64,000 nucleotides of DNA from Talpa occidentalis (taxonomy: Eukaryota > Chordata > Mammalia > Eulipotyphla > Talpidae), in the NCBI RefSeq assembly GCF_014898055.3, contig NW_023601212.1, positions 53,742,329-53,806,328 on the forward strand, given 5' to 3'. Position 1 is the stretch's first letter. The number at the start of each line of letters is the position of its first letter. Made by a program: the position numbers and the translations under genes. The notes beneath the pieces were generated by a model, which had not been told where the DNA came from, did not search any database, and worked only from the letters and a program-made list of their open reading frames with translations. Positions 11,690-23,279 of the stretch are shown here, piece by piece.

Positions 11690-11775
11690 CACTCAATGAT
11701 CCATTGCATTACTTTTCTCATTTAATAATGGAGTCTTAGCCCAGGTCACAGAGCTAGTAAACACTGTATGGACTT
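11690..11775 (-). repeat. MIR fragment
   Basis: 'cccaggtcacagagctagta' is the recognisable reverse-complement MIR core. The rest is eroded. Confidence 0.5.
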
Positions 11776-11879
11776 TGATATCTAATTCCTCACCCAGTCT
11801 CTCTTTGAAGGTAGCTGGAGACTCCCATAGTCCTATCCCTTGGGTGCAAGCCCACCGGTGAATTGGTGACTGTAGATAC

Positions 11880-12430
11880 AGTTATGTGGGGTGGAGGGGA
11901 ATGAGCTCATGCACACTTGTGTCAGATTCAACCTTCACCCCCCTCCAGCCTCCAGCCTGGCTCCGTCTTCACACAGGTCAGCGGAGGAGACGTTTTGTGG
12001 TCAAGGGTCCTTTCTAACTAAGCACAGCCTTGCTGGGTATGGAGCAAGAACTCTGTAGGGTAAGGTAAAAAGTATCAGGCTTTTCTGCCCTCCCGCCATT
12101 AGGATAGATGATGGAACCCTGTGGTCCTGAATGCATGCCTGATGGAGGGCACCTGGAGTAGGGTGCGTGCATATGTAGATGGAATTCACCTGGACTAAGA
12201 CTGGGCTTACAAGGGCAGCGTCATGGAGACGCCAGGAGAGAGCGGAACCACGAGAGCAGCAGAGACCACCAGAGAATGCTAGAGAGCCCAGGCAGAGTGA
12301 AGACTTGCTGGGGGCCTAGGAGGCCTGCCAGCCTCCCGGGCCCCCAGCAACCCTGCCTGCTGTGTACCTGGTAAATCCCAATAAAAGCCTGAAAAGCCAC
12401 TGAGGGCTCCAGGACTCTCCTTCACACATT
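11880..12430 (+). other. Unassigned segment ending in an AATAAA signal, possibly LTR-like
   Basis: A GC-richer stretch with A/G-rich text near 12225-12300 and a C-rich palindrome-like part around 12310-12350. AATAAA at 12380-12385 lies in 'cccaataaaagcctg'. The layout resembles an LTR R region or a last-exon end. I could not find paired ends, a TSD or a coding frame, so identity stays open. Confidence 0.25.
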
Positions 12431-13420
12431 TGCTTGGATCATAGAGACCCTGCACTGTACCCTTCCTGCCATTACAAGCTCCACCAGGATGGAGAGCAAG
12501 TACAGGGACTTCCCAGAGGAATGAAAAGGGGGAAATGTGCTGTCACTCATATCGTCACCTGATAGAAATCGAGTAACACTCTGCTCTGGCATCAAACAAG
12601 GGAAAGTAGACATAATGAGGCATGGGATTGGTCCCACCTCCTTTTCTGGTCCCTGGATGCCCTTTTCCCACCTCAACACCCAACCTCTAGCTGCCAGGGT
12701 CCTTACACCTCCTGATAACTGTGACCAAATTCATGACTATCTTCACCACAACCTTCTATAAAAAACCCATGATTATGGCAAGCTTACTTTCCAACCCAGA
12801 AATTGACACCATTTGTTTCTGATTTGCAAAATTATGTATAAGCAGGTGTCATGTATTTACCAATTTTGAAAAAATATAATTATACAAAAGTGGGGAGCAT
12901 CAGAAAGCATCAGATGACTGGTCCACCCAGTTATCACACACATGCTCCAAGATAATCCATCTGCTGTTCTTCTGCCTCTGTTTCCACCCCAAATCTGAGT
13001 TCCCATAGCGCCAAGCTCTTAGCTAGAGGTGAAATGAAAATCAACTGTATATACAAGCACATTCTAAGGTGCCAGTATTCCAGGGCCTGGGGCTCACAAC
13101 CAGGCAGCCACATCTGCAGGTAGGGCAGGAGAGGGGCCTCTGTTAGTCATGGATAATAAAGACTGGCTGCTGTAAAGACCAGGATGGCCTTTTCCTTCCT
13201 CCACACATTTCCAGGCAATTTAGTCTGAGTCTCCTATATAAAAACCAGCCATTTTCACAGGGACTGGTTGAATTGTCAACAATATGGAGAGCTCTGTGGC
13301 AAAAAGCCCTCCGCATCATATAAATTATAAATATAAACACCGTCTCTTTGAGCCAAGCACCATATGGGAGGCTTTACAAGCCTCTATCTTATCTTCTCAA
13401 CAATTTTTACATGTTTTCGC
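12431..13420. other. Single-copy DNA, no gene seen
   Basis: Non-coding with average composition. Short open frames on both strands show no conservation cues. Confidence 0.4.
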
Positions 13421-13424
13421 ATGA

Positions 13425-14105
13425 ACTGCATCATTCATTCAATCATTTATTTATTTGATACATTTATGCTGAGCACCTACTACATGCCAAGCATTCTGCT
13501 AGGTCTCAGGGCTCAAAACAGATCAGTAAACAGATTGTGACATGACACCACAATCAGGAAAAATAGAGTAAGCTGCTTGGGGCTGCTAGAAGTCACTGGG
13601 TTGTTGGGAAGGCTGCCAGGGGACAGGGTATTTAGGCTGAAAACTGTAGTTATGTAAGAGTGAGCCAGGCACAGGGTGGGAGCTGAGGTGGGCTGCAATT
13701 TAAAAAGCAATGGTCAGGGTAGGTCTTTGCTGAAAAGGTGACATTTGAATAAAATTGAAGGGAGGGAAGGAGTGAGCAATTCAGATATCTAGAAGACAGC
13801 AAGGGCGGAGCACAGGTCCTAGTGAGAGAGCAGTCCGGCACATTCCAGGAGCAATCAAGGGGCCACTGTGGCTAGAACAGGAATAGCAGGAGCTCAAGTA
13901 GGAGCTGCTATGTGGAGGGTCCATCATGGTGGACTTGGCCTTTGGCTCTGAGTGAAATGCAGTGTCTTGGAGAGTTTTGAGCAGAGTATCCTATTTGACT
14001 GTAATTGAGAATAAACAGTGGGGAGTTGGGGATGCTGGGGGAGAAGCTGGGAGACCAGTTAGAAGTTATTATAGCAATAATAAGAGAGGTATGCCTGCTG
14101 CATCT
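13425..14105 (-). repeat. L2 LINE, about 680 bp
   Basis: On the plus strand it starts with the reversed L2 3' end ('cattcaatcatttatttatt', 'gagcacctactacatgccaa'). It continues through 'aggtgacatttgaataaaat', 'gagcaatcaaggggccactg' and 'ttggctctgagtgaaatgca', in the order expected for a single L2 copy. No reading frame survives. Confidence 0.8.
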
Positions 14106-14109
14106 CTGG

Positions 14110-14900
14110 AACCCTGGGAAGAGACAGCCATGCAATGTGCCCTAAACACTAAGAGCTCAATGTGCCACAAGCAAAGATGGAGGCAGGGCAGAGCTGAGTA
14201 GAAGTGGAGAGAGCCTGAGATAGGCACAGCCTGCCCCTAAGCTCCTGTAATACCCTGAGTAGTGCAGGACAATCTCTAAAGATTTCCTGTCTTCACACAC
14301 AAAGAGGAGTGAGAGGGCCTCAACACTGTCCTGAAGGACCTCAAATATGGGACAAGAGAAAGAGACGAGACCAGGGGTATGGCAGGAGGCAGAATAGTTA
14401 ACAGTATATTTCATCAAAAGAATGATAAATCACAAGTTATCCAGAAAGTACCTGGCTAGAACCAAGGAAAAACATGAATTTGCAAAGATTGTTCTCCATT
14501 AAAGTGTCTGGGGACTCAGACATCAAACAAGATGCTGGAAATAACAAAAGGTACATTTTTATAACCCTCATAAATATTAATCATTGTGTTTATTGATGAG
14601 TGTTGTGGTTGTGAAAATTCAAGTCTGTTTCAAAATGTATACTGAAAAGAGCACAGAGAAGAGAGAACAGCATAGAAATATGGTAGATAAGATTCCATGT
14701 TATTTACCAGAATCATCTGTGCTATTCATTCTTTGGGACAGAAGGGGCTGAAATTCAACAACAAAGCTTTTAAATATTTGAGGTCATGTCTTAGGAACCC
14801 ACCTGCAACTTGTGAATCTTAATGTGGATTACCATAGCTGGGATTGTTTCTGCTTCATGCTAGGCAGTGATAGAGCCACAAAATATGATTTGGTGGATTT
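14110..14900. other. Single-copy DNA
   Basis: Non-coding. The part around 14440-14640 is AT-rich and free of recognised repeats. No gene seen. Confidence 0.35.
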
Positions 14901-14904
14901 GGTG

Positions 14905-15745
14905 TGCTAATTATATTTGTATTATTTTTTTGAACAGTTTTAGAGTCAAAGCAAAATCGAGGGAAAGGCACAAGATTTCCTATATACCTCCCACCCCTAC
15001 ACATGCACAGTTTCCCCCATTCTCAACACCCCCCACCAGAGTGGTAGACCTGTTGCTGCTGATGAACCTACACGGACACATCTTTATCACCCTATGTTCA
15101 GGCTTTGCATTAGGATTTATTCTAGGTGCGTTCTATGGGTTTGGACAAATGTCTAATGATATGTACCCACCATCACAGTGCCAGAGTATTTTTCACTGCA
15201 CTAAAAATCCTTGGTCTCCACCAATTCATCCCTTTCTCTAACCAGTGACAACCATTGATGTTTTACTGTCTCTATGATTTTGTCTTTACCAGAATGTTAT
15301 ATTGTTGGAATCATATAATATACAGCCTTTTTGAATTGGTTTCTTTCACTTAGTAATATGCACCCAAGGTTTCTCATGTCTTTAAATGGCTTTATAATTC
15401 ATTTCTTTTTAGCACTGAATAACATTCCACTGTCTGGATGCCCCAACAATGTATTTATCTATTCACTTACTGAAAGGCACTTGCTTTCAAGTTTTGCAAG
15501 CTGCTAGAAATTTCCGCATTCAAGGATATGTTTTCAACTCCTTGGGTAAATACCAGCGAATGAAACTGATGGATCATAGGGTAATAATATGTTTAATTTT
15601 ATAAGAAACTGCCAAACTGCCTTCCAATGTGGTGTGTCATATTGCGTTTCCACCAGAATGAATGAGAGTTCCTGTTGCCCACATCATTACTGGATTTGGT
15701 GCTGGATTTTAACCATTCTAATAGCCAGTAGCACTAGTTCATCAT
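14905..15745 (-). mobile_element. Old L1 (L1M-type) 3' region
   Basis: The plus strand reads as the reverse complement of a mammalian L1 3' end: 'gaacagttttagagtcaaag', 'tgatgaacctacacggacac', 'ttctatgggtttggacaaat', 'tttcacttagtaatatgcac' and 'actgccaaactgccttccaa', in order. It is heavily substituted and has no open frame. The 124-residue frame at 14867-15241 is an antisense shadow. Confidence 0.82.
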
Positions 15746-15759
15746 TGTTTTAAATTTTT

Positions 15760-16985
15760 CCTATTTTTGAATAGTAAATTCCTCACCAATGAAAATCATC
15801 TAGCCCCCACATGAGAAGCATTGCCCTGGTGGGCACGCAGACTCTACTCAATATGAATAAGTCATCCCAGGGCTTTAATGCTGAACGTGACATGCAGGAC
15901 AATAAAGAAACCTAAGCAGTCTTCCCGGTCACTGCTCAAGTCACCCCTAAATATTCCTGGCACAGTCAGTGGGTCTGTTTGAAGCCCTCCAGTGACAGGG
16001 AGCTAACAACCCCCAAGGCAACCATTTCAAGTTTAGATAACTCTGTTAGGATGCCCTGTCTTACTCTGAGCTGAAATCTAAGTGTGGCAACAGAGAAATC
16101 AATGGATGGTAAGGAAAAGTAATTCATTTTCTTCTGCCCCTGCTGGTGACAATCTAACCAAAGAGAATGTAATCAGCAATGAAAACAACCAAGAGAAGCC
16201 AAAAATCAATGTGTCTCCTGCCAGAAGAGGTCTCCACTGAAATAACTCAGTGTTTTTTTTCCCAATTGACTCAGGAGACGATGAGTTTTTCAGTTGCTTC
16301 TTTTTCTTCTTCTCCCTCTTTTCCTTAAAAAAAAAAAATCACATCTTTTTGAGCTTTCTTCCTGGTGAAAAGCTAATTGTAACTGTACCACAAGCCATTA
16401 CTTTTTGACTCAGGTTATTTCTGGAAGAGTCAACTCCCACAACTTCAGGGGAAGGGCAGGAAGGTCACAATACTATGGAAAATCTGTAAGAGGGTTGGGT
16501 GGGATTGGGGGACTCACTGAAGGATCAAGGTTCACCTAGAATTTGTACAGGAGATTCCCCCTATATTTGCGTCCTGATAGACAGTGTTTCTATAGCTTGG
16601 GGTGGGGGGAAGAAAGGCTCTTCATTGCTTTTTGCCCCTGACCCAGTGGAAAGACTGATTTTTAGGGATGGGGTGACAGATTTCACAGAAGTGCTTGGTT
16701 TTGCTGAGAAGTAAAAACTCTTAGAAAGTAACATTAGAGGAGACCCAGCAGTGTTCAGTGAAAGGAGGCAGGTGAGGCATTGGCCACAGCAAAGGTGATG
16801 CAAGCAGGTGTAGGGAAGGCAAAGGATGTAGGTGTTGGCCCACCCAGGAAGCCAGTCTCCAGAGAACACTCTGAGTGCTGCCCACCTCAGGAGGATTTTC
16901 CTCCAGGGCCCCCTTTGCTTGGAATCATCCTCTCGGACCCTCTGCCCCTTCCTCTATCCCTAGCTTCATCAATCCCCACTTAATG
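15760..16985. other. Single-copy DNA with a T-rich/A-rich tract
   Basis: Non-coding. Pyrimidine-rich sequence lies at about 16290-16325 and an A-run at 16328-16339. The 102-residue minus frame near 16561-16869 has no supporting features. Confidence 0.4.
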
Positions 16986-16989
16986 TCCT

Positions 16990-17150
16990 GAGACAAGTCA
17001 GGAGGCACTCTGGGCCTCAGTCCTCTCATCTGTAAGGTGGAAACAACTGTTCTTGCCTCTAAAAGATTTATAATGAAGAATAAGTAAGACAAAGTGCAAG
17101 AAAGCACTTTCTAAGCTATAAAGCTTATGGGACAAAGTGTTCTCATTATC
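16990..17150 (+). repeat. MIR fragment
   Basis: 'gggcctcagtcctctcatct' and 'gtaaggtggaaacaactgtt', then 'aagcactttctaagctataa', follow the 3' half of MIR. Confidence 0.65.
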
Positions 17151-17154
17151 ATCA

Positions 17155-19130
17155 CCTAATTTAAAGTCTAATCACATTTTTACTATTTTTCAGGAAATGG
17201 GGTAGGAAAAAATAGTCATTCCTCACACTCTGGAGACTTCACATGAGGAAAGGGATTATGCTGCTCCCAATCCCCTACCCTCCCAGCCTCAGCACTTGCC
17301 AGAAGGAGCCCATGGCCTTCCTGGGTATAGAGATGGCAGCAGTTCCATTTTACAGCTGATCTTAGAGTACACAGGAGTGAAGGGTCAGCCTACTGCAGGA
17401 TTCCATGGCCTGTGGAGTCCCCAGAAATACAAGGTTGAAGCAGTGATAGAAAATTGAGTGCCAGGGCTGGGCCAAGAGGACATGGTCTCTCCCCTGAGCT
17501 GGGGACCAGCTTGATAAGGTCACTTTAGTGCATACGCATCAGTCAGGCTGGCTAAGTGATTTGTTACATGCTCATCTGCCTCTCCAAAAACAAGGTCGCC
17601 ACAAGCCCTGGCGTGGTTGGTAGGAGAGAGTTCAGGATCCAAACTTACTTTCTGCCCCAGTCTGTGGGTAGAAAGCAGTGGCCATGAGCGTGGCCATGGG
17701 GAGCTACCTGCAGCACAGGGGACCAGGGCTGACCCACACCAAGACACTGTGGCAGTGAAGAGTCAGTGAAGAGGGGAGGACAAGACCAAGGTGGAGGGAG
17801 GGACGCCAGATCCTGAAGCTGGATTCTAAGCATCACACATGTGACCCACATGAAAGCTTCTCTCACTGATCCCCTCCTTTCTGGAGTCTTCCTAGGGGCT
17901 CATGAGGAAACAAAGTCCTCCAGCCCAGACAAGAAGCTGGGCTCCTTAGAGACCCAGGACAGAGTCCTCTCTGAGATTTATTTAAAGCAGTAAAAGCTGG
18001 TTAGAGGAGAGGGTTTCACAATGTCTTGGGAGGGATCTTGGAGGCACTGCATGGAGCTGACTGGAGATGATGTTCCCAACTCTTCCAGAAACATTCCGAG
18101 TGCTCCCAGGGGCCCCTGTGGTTCTTCACTGTTTGGTCAGTTCTATAATCTCATCTGAGACAGAAAATCTGACTCTCTTTAGGGCCCCGAACTACCCTAA
18201 AAGACAGATACTGCTGTTTTCAAGTTAGTGCCAGCGGTTCCATTTGCCAGGTTAACTACAGAGATTTTCAAGCCAGGCCCCTTGTGAGAGCTGAAGAGAC
18301 ATGTTGTGTTCCTGAAATGAAAAGTCTCCCATTTTTCCCAATCCCCATAAGAAAATTACTTAATGAAAAGAACTTTCTCAACACTAAGACTTCTCTCATA
18401 TAATTGTTTTCCTGAGGATATGAGATCTGTTACCTCTTAGCTGTATAAGAATGTTTTACGTGACTTTTATCTGTTTTAGCATAAACTAATTCTTTTGAGT
18501 GAAATAAATCTATGTTGGATGTTTTTCCACAAAGACTATCTTTGCAGATGCCTCATCTTCAAGACACGTATGAGAATAAAAGCTTGTCTTCTTACTAAAA
18601 GCAGAAGGAATCACGGGCAAGGTGGCTTAACTGTGGTCACAGCTACACGTTACACCACCGCCACCATCGAAATCATTAAAGATATGAAAGCTGTGATTTT
18701 TCAAAATATAAACCATTAGTGAGGCCACATGATGACCTCATTTTCCCCTTTTCTGAAAAAAATGGAGCTTTCAGAAGATAAGTTCACAAACACCCCACAG
18801 CCATCCCTGACCACCTCCCACACAGCTGTCTTTCCAAATCCTGGGAATGAACCAGCAGGCTTCCACCCAAAGTCAGCCCCTCCTGCTGAGGCCTTTCCTT
18901 TCTCCAACTCAAGGACAATTCTCCAGCAAATTTCTTTATCTTCTACATCATCAATTTTTTCCCTTTGCTCCCCTCTGCAACAAACTCTTTAAAAGAGGTG
19001 TCTCTACTCATCTCTGTCCCCTTCCCCCCATTCCTTCCTGCACCAACATTAATCAAACTTCTCTCCCCACATTTTTGTTTTGGTCACCAATGATCTCCAC
19101 AGGCCTGAGCCAATGATCAGTCCATCCTGT
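17155..19130. other. Single-copy DNA, no gene seen
   Basis: About 2 kb of non-coding sequence. A CpG-bearing ACC/GCC run lies near 18650-18668. The open frames at 18729-19116 are pyrimidine-rich shadows without start context or homology. Confidence 0.4.
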
Positions 19131-19134
19131 CATA

Positions 19135-19914
19135 CTTGATGTAGGAGCCAAGTGCCAAAATGACCTCCTGGTATTCACAACCTGTGCCGTCCCCACCACA
19201 CAGCACCAGGGTTAGTCTATATGACCAAGAGCATCCAGAGGTAGGACACTTCCAAAATCTGGTTGTAAAAGATTGTGACTTCCATCTTGGGTGCTCGCTT
19301 GTACGCTCTCTGTTGGATCGCTTGCTCTGGAAGAAGCTACTGCCATGTCATATGGCCACTCAGCCAATAGAAAAGCCCACATGGGTTTTTTTGGTGGCAC
19401 AAGGGGTTAGGACACAACCTGTGAAGCTATCTGCGCCACTGCAACATGACCCACATGGCACAGCAGACCTCTCCTGACTCGCCCGCTACTCCCCTCAGCA
19501 GTGTGTTTCAGTCGATCTGCCTGTTCTGTTCCCCACTCTGTCTCTGGTGGGTCCTCTCATCCCCCACACCTATGGCCCCAGTTCTTGCATGCATAAATAA
19601 ATATATCTTAAAAAAAAATAGAAAAGCCCACGTGGTGAAGAACTGAGGTGTCAGCCAATGAGGAACAGAGGGCAGCCAGGAACTGCAAGAATGAGTTTGG
19701 AGTATGATTCTCCAGCCCCAGTTGAGCCTTGAGGTAACTGCAGCCTCCAATAACAGCTTGACCACAACCTTGCAAGAGACCTTGAGTCAGAGCCACCCTC
19801 CTTAGCCATTCTCACATCCCTGGTCCGCAGATACTCTATAAGAGCATAAACATTTGTTTTTTTTTAAGCCATTAAGTTTTGAATTGACTTGTTACACCAT
19901 GAAGAAGTAATACA
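19135..19914 (+). mobile_element. MLT1-like (ERVL-MaLR) solo LTR, split by a SINE
   Basis: The first part contains 'gtgacttccatcttgggtgc', 'ctgccatgtcatatggccac' and 'aagcccac'. After the SINE it resumes with 'gtggtgaagaactgaggtgt' and runs to 'ttaagccattaagttttgaa' and 'gaagtaatacac', which is the usual MLT1-type 3' end. No internal retroviral sequence is present. The old LTR sets a lower age limit for the surrounding locus and an upper limit for the SINE. Confidence 0.75.
19385..19616 (+). mobile_element. tRNA-derived SINE, subfamily B
   Basis: Older-looking copy with GGTGGCACAAGGGGTTAGGAC in place of the GCAGCGGTTGAGCGC of subfamily A. The tail reads 'cttgcatgcataaataaata' without the CAGTGCTTG motif. 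Flanking duplication AATAGAAAAGCCCAC(A/G)TGG lies at 19366-19384 and 19617-19635 with one mismatch. It interrupts the MLT1-like LTR. The first bases of the head (GGGCCTCC) are missing or altered to a T run. Confidence 0.85.
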
Positions 19915-20153
19915 CTGGCCTGTCACTGTATTTGGCATAGCCAGTAAGTCGTTCCTCCTTGAAATACTTTATCTGCCTGCCATTATACCACACTCTCTTG
20001 GTTTTTCTTCTATCTCATGGATCACTTTCTCGCATCTTCTTTTGTTGGTTCTACTTCTGCACAACTTCTTTAAGTTTCACACTCCAAGACTTGGCCCTTG
20101 GGGCTCTTTTCTTCTCCAGCTACACTCACTCCCTTGGTGACCTCATCCAATGA

Positions 20154-20202
20154 GGCTTTAATCCCATAAACTTTTAATACCCATGGCTTTAATCCCATGA
20201 AC
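20154..20202 (+). repeat. Short tandem duplication
   Basis: GGCTTTAATCCCAT(A/G)AAC-type sequence occurs at 20154-20171 and 20185-20202 with one substitution. The spacing is 31 bp. Confidence 0.7.
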
Positions 20203-20683
20203 ATGTTGTCAACTCCCAAATTTGCATCTCAGCCCAGATCTCTCTCCTAAACTTCTGACTCATATAACCTGCTGTCTACATGACTTCCCCACTTGGATAT
20301 TAAATAAATATGCAGCTCAAATTCAACAAGATCAAAAGTGAACTCCAAATTTTCCCAAGCCTGCTCCAAATTCTCCCTCTAAATGGATGGCAGCTCTATC
20401 CTAGCTGCTCAGGCAATTATTCATTCTTATCTTTCTCTGATACCCATATCCAGTCATCAATGAATCCTATTGACTCTACCTTCAAGAAAAATATGAAGAT
20501 TTACTTACTCCTTACCACCCACCTACTACCATCTTGGATTGAGCCACCATTACCACTCACCTGCACACAGCACTAACCTTCTAACTGGTTCCCCTGCTCC
20601 CACCTTGTCTACATCAGTTTTGAACAAAGTAGCCAATGTACAGTGTGATTTTCATAAATGGGCAGCTCCCATAATTCCTTTCT

Positions 20684-20949
20684 TTTTTTTTAAAGATTTA
20701 TTTATTTATACAAGATCTGGGGTACAGTCAGAGGCGCGGGAGGGTGAGAGAATTCACCAGAGACAGAGCAGGGAACAGAACAGGCAGACAGACCAAAGAC
20801 ACTGCTAAGGAGAGCAGTGGGCAAGACAGGAGAGGTCTGCCGCTCCATGTGGGTTTCTCCCTGGCTGGCTGGTAATCAAACCTGTGCTGCAAGAGGCTTC
20901 AGACAGCCTCATAGTGTGGCACTCAACCCACTGTGCCACCGGGGAGGTC
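20684..20949 (-). mobile_element. tRNA-derived SINE, intermediate type
   Basis: It has an A-type 3' body (GGCGCGGGAGGGTGAGAGAA on the plus strand) but the GGGGTACAG and CTCCCTGGC text of type B. It therefore sits between the subfamilies. The flanking duplication CCCATAATTCCTTTCT is exact at 20668-20683 and 20950-20965. It interrupts the long L2. Confidence 0.86.
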
Positions 20950-21142
20950 CCCATAATTCCTTTCTGCTCAACATCCTACAATAAAAGTCAAAGCCTTCCC
21001 AATGGCCAACAAGGATCTACCCTCATCTGGCTCCCCTTTTACCTTCCTGGATTCATCTCCTTCTATTCTCCTTTATTCTGTTCCAGCCATATGGACCCCA
21101 TGCTCTTCCTAGAACATGCCAGGCACATGAGAGATCTGAGCA

Positions 21143-21174
21143 CAGATCTCTCTTCTAAACTTCTGACTCATATA
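21143..21174 (+). repeat. Patch copied from 908 bp upstream inside the L2
   Basis: CAGATCTCTCTTCTAAACTT and onward matches 20235-20266 at 31 of 32 positions. At this place the L2 consensus should read on from 'gaacacgccaggcacg' to 'cctttgcacttgc'. The patch therefore replaces or interrupts the expected sequence. Confidence 0.7.
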
Positions 21175-21589
21175 CCCACAGCATTTGCACTTGCTATTTA
21201 TTCTGCATGGAGGGCCCTTCCCCTAAATACCATTGACTATGTCCCTCCTCTTCTCTGAGTCTTTGCTTAAATACCACCTCACCAATGAAGTTTGTCTAGG
21301 CCATCTTCTTTCATAATACCACATGCACACTCCACCCTGGCACCTCTAAGCCTCCCCAGACTACCTTTGTGCTTCTTATTTTCATAGCATGTAACATTTT
21401 TTAACCACACTAGAAATTTTATTCATCTATGTTTATTATCCAACTTCCCTCACTCAAGTGTAAACTACAAAGGAATAAATATATTTGTTTTATTCATTGA
21501 TAAGACTTAAGTCCTTAAGACAGTGTCTGGCATATAGTCAACACACAAAAAAAAATTTGAGTCGATGAATGAATAATTAGTATCTATAT

Positions 21590-21680
21590 TATAAAAGTCT
21601 CACAAGATGTTTATCATCACCCACATTTTACAGATGAAGAAACCAAGGAAAAGGGAATTAACATTTCTCACTCTTAAACT
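21590..21680 (-). repeat. MIR fragment
   Basis: 'cattttacagatgaagaaac' is the reversed MIR core. It abuts the end of the long L2. Confidence 0.6.
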
Positions 21681-21761
21681 ACGTGCCAGACATGGTATGC
21701 ACGTTTTCTATTCCTCTCACATTCAAGGCTTAGGTAAGGTAAGTTGCCTCCTTGAATCCTG

Positions 21762-21800
21762 TAAATGGTGGGGAGTCACCCGATAAATGGTGAGGAGTCA
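21762..21800 (+). repeat. Short tandem duplication
   Basis: TAAATGGTG(G/A)GGAGTCA occurs at 21762-21778 and 21784-21800. Confidence 0.7.
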
Positions 21801-22440
21801 AAGTCGTGTTGGAATCCAGGTCTGGCTGGCATGAAAAGTGCCCTGGATCTGTCCGCCACACATTCCACCTCCAAACATCCACTTCATACCTGGACTGCTC
21901 AAGGTCCAATGATCCCCTGTGTCTGGCCCAGAAACCCCCCCATATTGCATCCTTGTGGTGTCCCTATCTGATTCCCAGCAGCCCATCCCCACCTTTCCTC
22001 CTGTGCCCAGGGGCAGACACCTGGTCCCACCTGTGACACACAGTGACTGAAATCACACAAACAGCCCAAACCCTTCAAACCTAGGAAGAACTTTTTGGCA
22101 CTCACTTTTCAAAGTTTCAAACATTTTTACAAACATTTGAGATGTCTGGACTTTCAAAGCCTTTGCAGCTGGGGAGCACACAGTGACCTACGACTCCTCA
22201 CTGCCTCTGTCAGAACAGACCACTGGCCCTCCTTCAGTGCCATCCTAAAAGCCTTGAAGACAGCATAAATGACCCTGATGCCCAGCTGATGGTGACAATA
22301 ACCAGCATTACACAGCAGTAGGGCCTCAAATAAGGCCATTGTGCTTATAGCACTGATGAGAATAAACAATCTCTGATGTTAATTAGGGACCTGCTTCCCT
22401 GGCACGTCATTTCACTTAAAGTCACAATTTCCAAGAACCC
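21801..22440. other. Single-copy DNA
   Basis: Non-coding. The AT-rich 22040-22380 part contains no recognised repeat. Confidence 0.35.
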
Positions 22441-22444
22441 ATGG

Positions 22445-22670
22445 CACTCCCTGTATTAGCTCTTCCGGCGTGCCAGACACTCCCTATGCTTGATATATAC
22501 TCATGTCATTTAGTTCTTACAAAAAAACTAGAAGGAAGCTACTATTACAAACCCCGTTTTACAGATGGCAAGACTGGAGCACAGAGAGGTTCCATAACTT
22601 TCCCCAGGGACCATTTCTGGTAAGTAATAGAATCAGGATTTGAACCCAGGTAGCCCATCACACAGCCTGC
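22445..22670 (-). repeat. MIR SINE (reverse orientation)
   Basis: Well-preserved reverse copy: 'cgtgccagacactccctatg', 'ccgttttacagatggcaaga', 'gcacagagaggttccataac' and 'aggatttgaacccaggtagc'. This is one of the clearest MIRs in the window. Confidence 0.8.
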
Positions 22671-22987
22671 GTTTGACTGATGCCCCACACTTCAACAAGA
22701 AAGCACTGGGAACACTGAACCAACACCTGCAACTGTGTAAGCTCCAGCTTTCCACAGAGCACAGTCGTTCAGACTCACAGACAACATCTAGATGGGTAAA
22801 CAGACTGACATTCTCTCTTCCAATAGAGCGACCCACTTCAACTTCCTTTTCATTTCACCGACCCTGTTCTTCCTTTCCCAAAGAAGCAGCCCTCCATTTC
22901 CCACCAGATCAGTCATCTATCATTCATTGCTAAACATAACATTTCAAAATTGCCAACCTCACACAATATCTTCATACTAAGCTTTCT

Positions 22988-23265
22988 ATTTTTTTAAAGA
23001 TTTATTTATGTATGCATACAAGAACTGGGGTACAGGCCAGAGGTGTGTGTGGGGTGGGTGAGAGGATTCACCAGAGGCAGAGTGGGGAATAGAACAGGCA
23101 GACTGACAGAAACACACTGCTGAGGGGAGCAGCAGGCAAGTCAGGAGAGGTCTGCTGCACCATGTGGGTTGCTCCCTGGCCGGGGATCGAACTCGTGCTT
23201 CAGTGGCTGCAGATAGATTCATAGGTTGCGCCTCAACCCCTTGCACCACCAAGGAGGCCCCCCTG
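22988..23265 (-). mobile_element. tRNA-derived SINE, subfamily B
   Basis: Shows the B-type 3' text 'tgcatacaagaactggggta' with 'caggccagaggt' and the B box region GGGGATCGAACTCGTGC on the plus strand. Flanks share CTAAGCTTTCT (22977-22987 and 23266-23276). Simple-sequence expansion GTGTGTGTGGGGTGGG lies near 23044-23059. Confidence 0.85.
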
Positions 23266-23279
23266 CTAAGCTTTCTCAG

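Larger units (their letters stand above)
19925..21580 (+). repeat. Long L2 LINE copy, split by a SINE
   Basis: About 1.4 kb of L2 in sense orientation. Recognised parts in order: 'ctcccaaatttgcatctcag', 'agcccagatctctctcctaa', 'cacttggatattaaataaat', 'gcagctctatcctagctgct', 'tctaactggttcccctgctc', then after the SINE 'aagtcaaagccttcccaatg', 'gcatttgcacttgctattta' and the terminal 'acagtgtctggcatatagtc'. It is the longest L2 here. It carries a short foreign patch at 21143-21174 described separately. No reading frame is intact. Confidence 0.82.

Noticed and set aside
12225..12420. Possible retroviral LTR or last exon with AATAAA
   Set aside because: No paired ends, target duplication or coding partner could be found, so only a low-confidence entry is kept.
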